Below are positions 14,793 through 15,998 of a DNA stretch of 15,998 bases, one piece after another. Position numbers and translations under genes: made by a program. The notes below the pieces were generated by a model. The model saw only the letters and a list, made by a program, of their open reading frames with translations, was not told the origin of the DNA and made no database searches. This DNA comes from Pseudomonadota bacterium (GTDB lineage: Bacteria > Pseudomonadota > Alphaproteobacteria > Rhizobiales > Rhizobiaceae): assembly GCA_023422735.1 (NCBI GenBank), contig JAFAGL010000015.1:1-15998 (forward strand), in the 5' to 3' direction. Each line of letters begins with the position of its first letter. The stretch's first letter is position 1.

Positions 14793-15467
14793 ATGAAAAT
14801 CCTTGTGATCGAAGACGACCGCGAAGCTGCGGATTACCTGGAAAAAGCCCTCGATGAAGTGGGGCACACGGTTCATGTCGCACGTGATGGCGATAGTGGT
14901 TTCCTGCTTGCGGACAATGGCACCTATGATGTCATGGTGATTGATCGCATGTTGCCGAAGCGTGACGGCCTGTCGGTCGTGGCGGGTTTGCGCTCGAAAG
15001 GCAACGAAACGCCTGTGCTGATCCTGTCGGCGCTCGGACAGGTCGACGACCGGGTCACCGGCTTGCGCGCCGGCGGCGACGATTATCTCACCAAACCCTA
15101 TGCTTTCAGCGAGCTTCTCGCCCGCATCGAGGTCCTCAATCGGCGCGTTGGTGGAAAGGATGTAGAGACATTCTACCGCGTCGGCGATCTGGAGCTCGAC
15201 CGTTTGTCCCACATCGTCAAGCGCGCCGGGCAGGAAGTCACCTTGCAACCGCGCGAATTCCGCTTGCTGGAATATCTGATGCGTCACGCGGGGCAGGTCG
15301 TGACCCGCACGATGCTTCTTGAGAATGTCTGGGATTATCATTTCGATCCCCAAACCAATGTGATCGACGTGCATGTGTCGCGTTTGCGCGGCAAGATCGA
15401 AAAAGGGTTCGCGACCCCGGTTCTGCATACGGTGCGTGGTGCGGGCTATATGCTGAAGGCGGGCTGA
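14793..15467 (+). CDS. OmpR-family two-component response regulator
   Basis: A 224-residue regulator counted from MKILVIEDD at 14793: acidic pair D8-D9, phospho-acceptor D51 (VMVIDRMLP), S79 in place of the usual Thr (ILSALG) and K101 (TKPY). The winged helix (about 128-222) has LQPREFRLLEYLM, VIDVHVSRLRGKI and HTVRGAGYML. An ATG at 14739 in the same frame has an excellent Shine-Dalgarno, AGGAGG (14724-14729), and adds 18 residues not expected before a receiver domain. The ATG at 14793 gives the family length but its GGAGG is only one base away. Both starts may be used. The partner kinase follows six bases later. The pair occupies the conserved rhizobial position after degP; its stimulus is unknown. 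No specific gene name is recognised. Confidence 0.9.
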   Translation: MKILVIEDDREAADYLEKALDEVGHTVHVARDGDSGFLLADNGTYDVMVIDRMLPKRDGLSVVAGLRSKGNETPVLILSALGQVDDRVTGLRAGGDDYLTKPYAFSELLARIEVLNRRVGGKDVETFYRVGDLELDRLSHIVKRAGQEVTLQPREFRLLEYLMRHAGQVVTRTMLLENVWDYHFDPQTNVIDVHVSRLRGKIEKGFATPVLHTVRGAGYMLKAG

Positions 15468-15473
15468 CAGGAC

Positions 15474-15998
15474 GTGCTGGCGCGGCTTTCCGCCACGATG
15501 AAGACGACGGCAGCGCGGCTTTCTGCGCTGTATCTCCTGTTGTTCACGGCCTGCGCTATTCTGCTGGTCTTTTACATGACCTCTATGTCTGGCCGCATGC
15601 TGACCGGACAGATCCAGGAAACCATCAACGAGGAGATGGCAGGCATCGGTCGCGCTTATCAGCGTGGCGGGCTTTCGCTGCTCGTGCGCGTCATCGGCCA
15701 GCGCTCGCGCCAGCCGGGTGCCAACCTTTATCTGATTACGGACCCGCAAGGCCGCATCCTCGCCGGCAATGTCCAAAGCCTCGAACCAGGCGTTCTGGAT
15801 GGTTCGGGCTGGACCCCATCCCCCTTCACTTATCAGCGCTACGGCGAGCCGGAAGCCGCGCGACGCGGCCGAAATTACGGCCAGGATGCAACAATCGAAG
15901 CCGATCCCAGCCTGCCGATTCACATGGCGACCGCACTCGTTCTACGTTTGCCCAACGAAATGATCGTTCTTGTCGGTCGGGATCTCGGCGAACCCGAA
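15474..15998 (+). CDS. Sensor histidine kinase, N-terminal part, runs off the window
   Basis: The frame is open for 175 codons from GTG at 15474 to the window end. It shows a basic N-terminus, TM1 (about 17-38, LYLLLFTACAILLVFY) and a periplasmic sensor domain with segments NLYLITDPQGRILAGN and LVLRLPNEMIVLVGRDLGEP near its end, as expected just before TM2 and HAMP. The kinase core lies outside the window. It is the likely partner of the regulator six bases upstream. The start is uncertain: GTG 15474 has AGGA only one base away, while ATG 15498 has no Shine-Dalgarno. An 11-base repeat GCGCGGCTTTC (15480-15490 and 15513-15523) encodes ARLSA twice, eleven codons apart, on either side of the ATG. 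Confidence 0.88.
   Translation, partial: MLARLSATMKTTAARLSALYLLLFTACAILLVFYMTSMSGRMLTGQIQETINEEMAGIGRAYQRGGLSLLVRVIGQRSRQPGANLYLITDPQGRILAGNVQSLEPGVLDGSGWTPSPFTYQRYGEPEAARRGRNYGQDATIEADPSLPIHMATALVLRLPNEMIVLVGRDLGEPE

Noticed and set aside
14754..15923. Minus-strand open frame (389 codons) at the window end
   Set aside because: Opposite a clear response regulator and sensor kinase; no domain recognised.
1..15998. tRNA, rRNA, CRISPR array, insertion sequence or integrase
   Set aside because: None is visible: no regularly spaced repeats, no transposase or integrase motif, and no tRNA-like cloverleaf sequence was noticed by eye in the gaps between genes.

Overview
The window looks like chromosomal DNA of an alphaproteobacterium of the order Hyphomicrobiales, most likely the Brucella/Ochrobactrum group. 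This rests on GC-rich coding bias, a gene-transfer-agent-like tail module whose hub domain family is named after a Brucella locus, and the rhizobial gene order feuN-feuP-feuQ, ccmIEFH (cycHJKL), degP, response regulator, sensor kinase. The species call is from recognition of proteins and gene order, not from a database search. All genes supported here are on the + strand.

Region 1 (1-5831) is the distal tail end of a gene transfer agent (GTA) or GTA-like prophage: a 5'-truncated distal tail protein (DUF2460), a hub protein (DUF2163/Phage_BR0599), an NlpC/P60 cell-wall peptidase, a 1295-residue host-interaction protein with a TIM-barrel domain, and a 68-residue two-helix membrane protein. The order matches genes g12-g15 of the Rhodobacter capsulatus GTA. 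The genes overlap or nearly touch, which suggests one transcript. No integrase, tRNA or attachment site is visible.

Region 2 (5832-8913) starts with a 233-base intergenic stretch holding an inverted repeat, a PhoP-box-like direct repeat and a small upstream reading frame. It leads into a small secreted protein matching FeuN, the response regulator FeuP, the sensor kinase FeuQ and a 17-kDa-antigen-like lipoprotein. In rhizobia FeuN restrains the FeuPQ envelope/osmotic two-component system. The direct repeat has the spacing expected for a PhoP-family regulator, so it may be a FeuP autoregulatory site.

Region 3 (8954-12997) is the ccmI-ccmE-ccmF-ccmH operon for haem attachment to periplasmic apocytochromes c. 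Its start is preceded by promoter-like hexamers placed so that transcription could begin at the start codon.

Region 4 (12998-15998) holds a DegP/HtrA periplasmic protease with a structured leader, a hairpin terminator, an OmpR-family response regulator with two possible starts, and the N-terminal half of its partner sensor kinase, which runs off the window. Regions 2 and 4 together form an envelope-homeostasis neighbourhood of two sensory systems, a surface lipoprotein and a protein quality-control protease. The most novel-looking signals are regulatory: the candidate FeuP box and coupled leader peptide before feuN, the possible SD-sequestering leader of degP, and two candidate leaderless starts.
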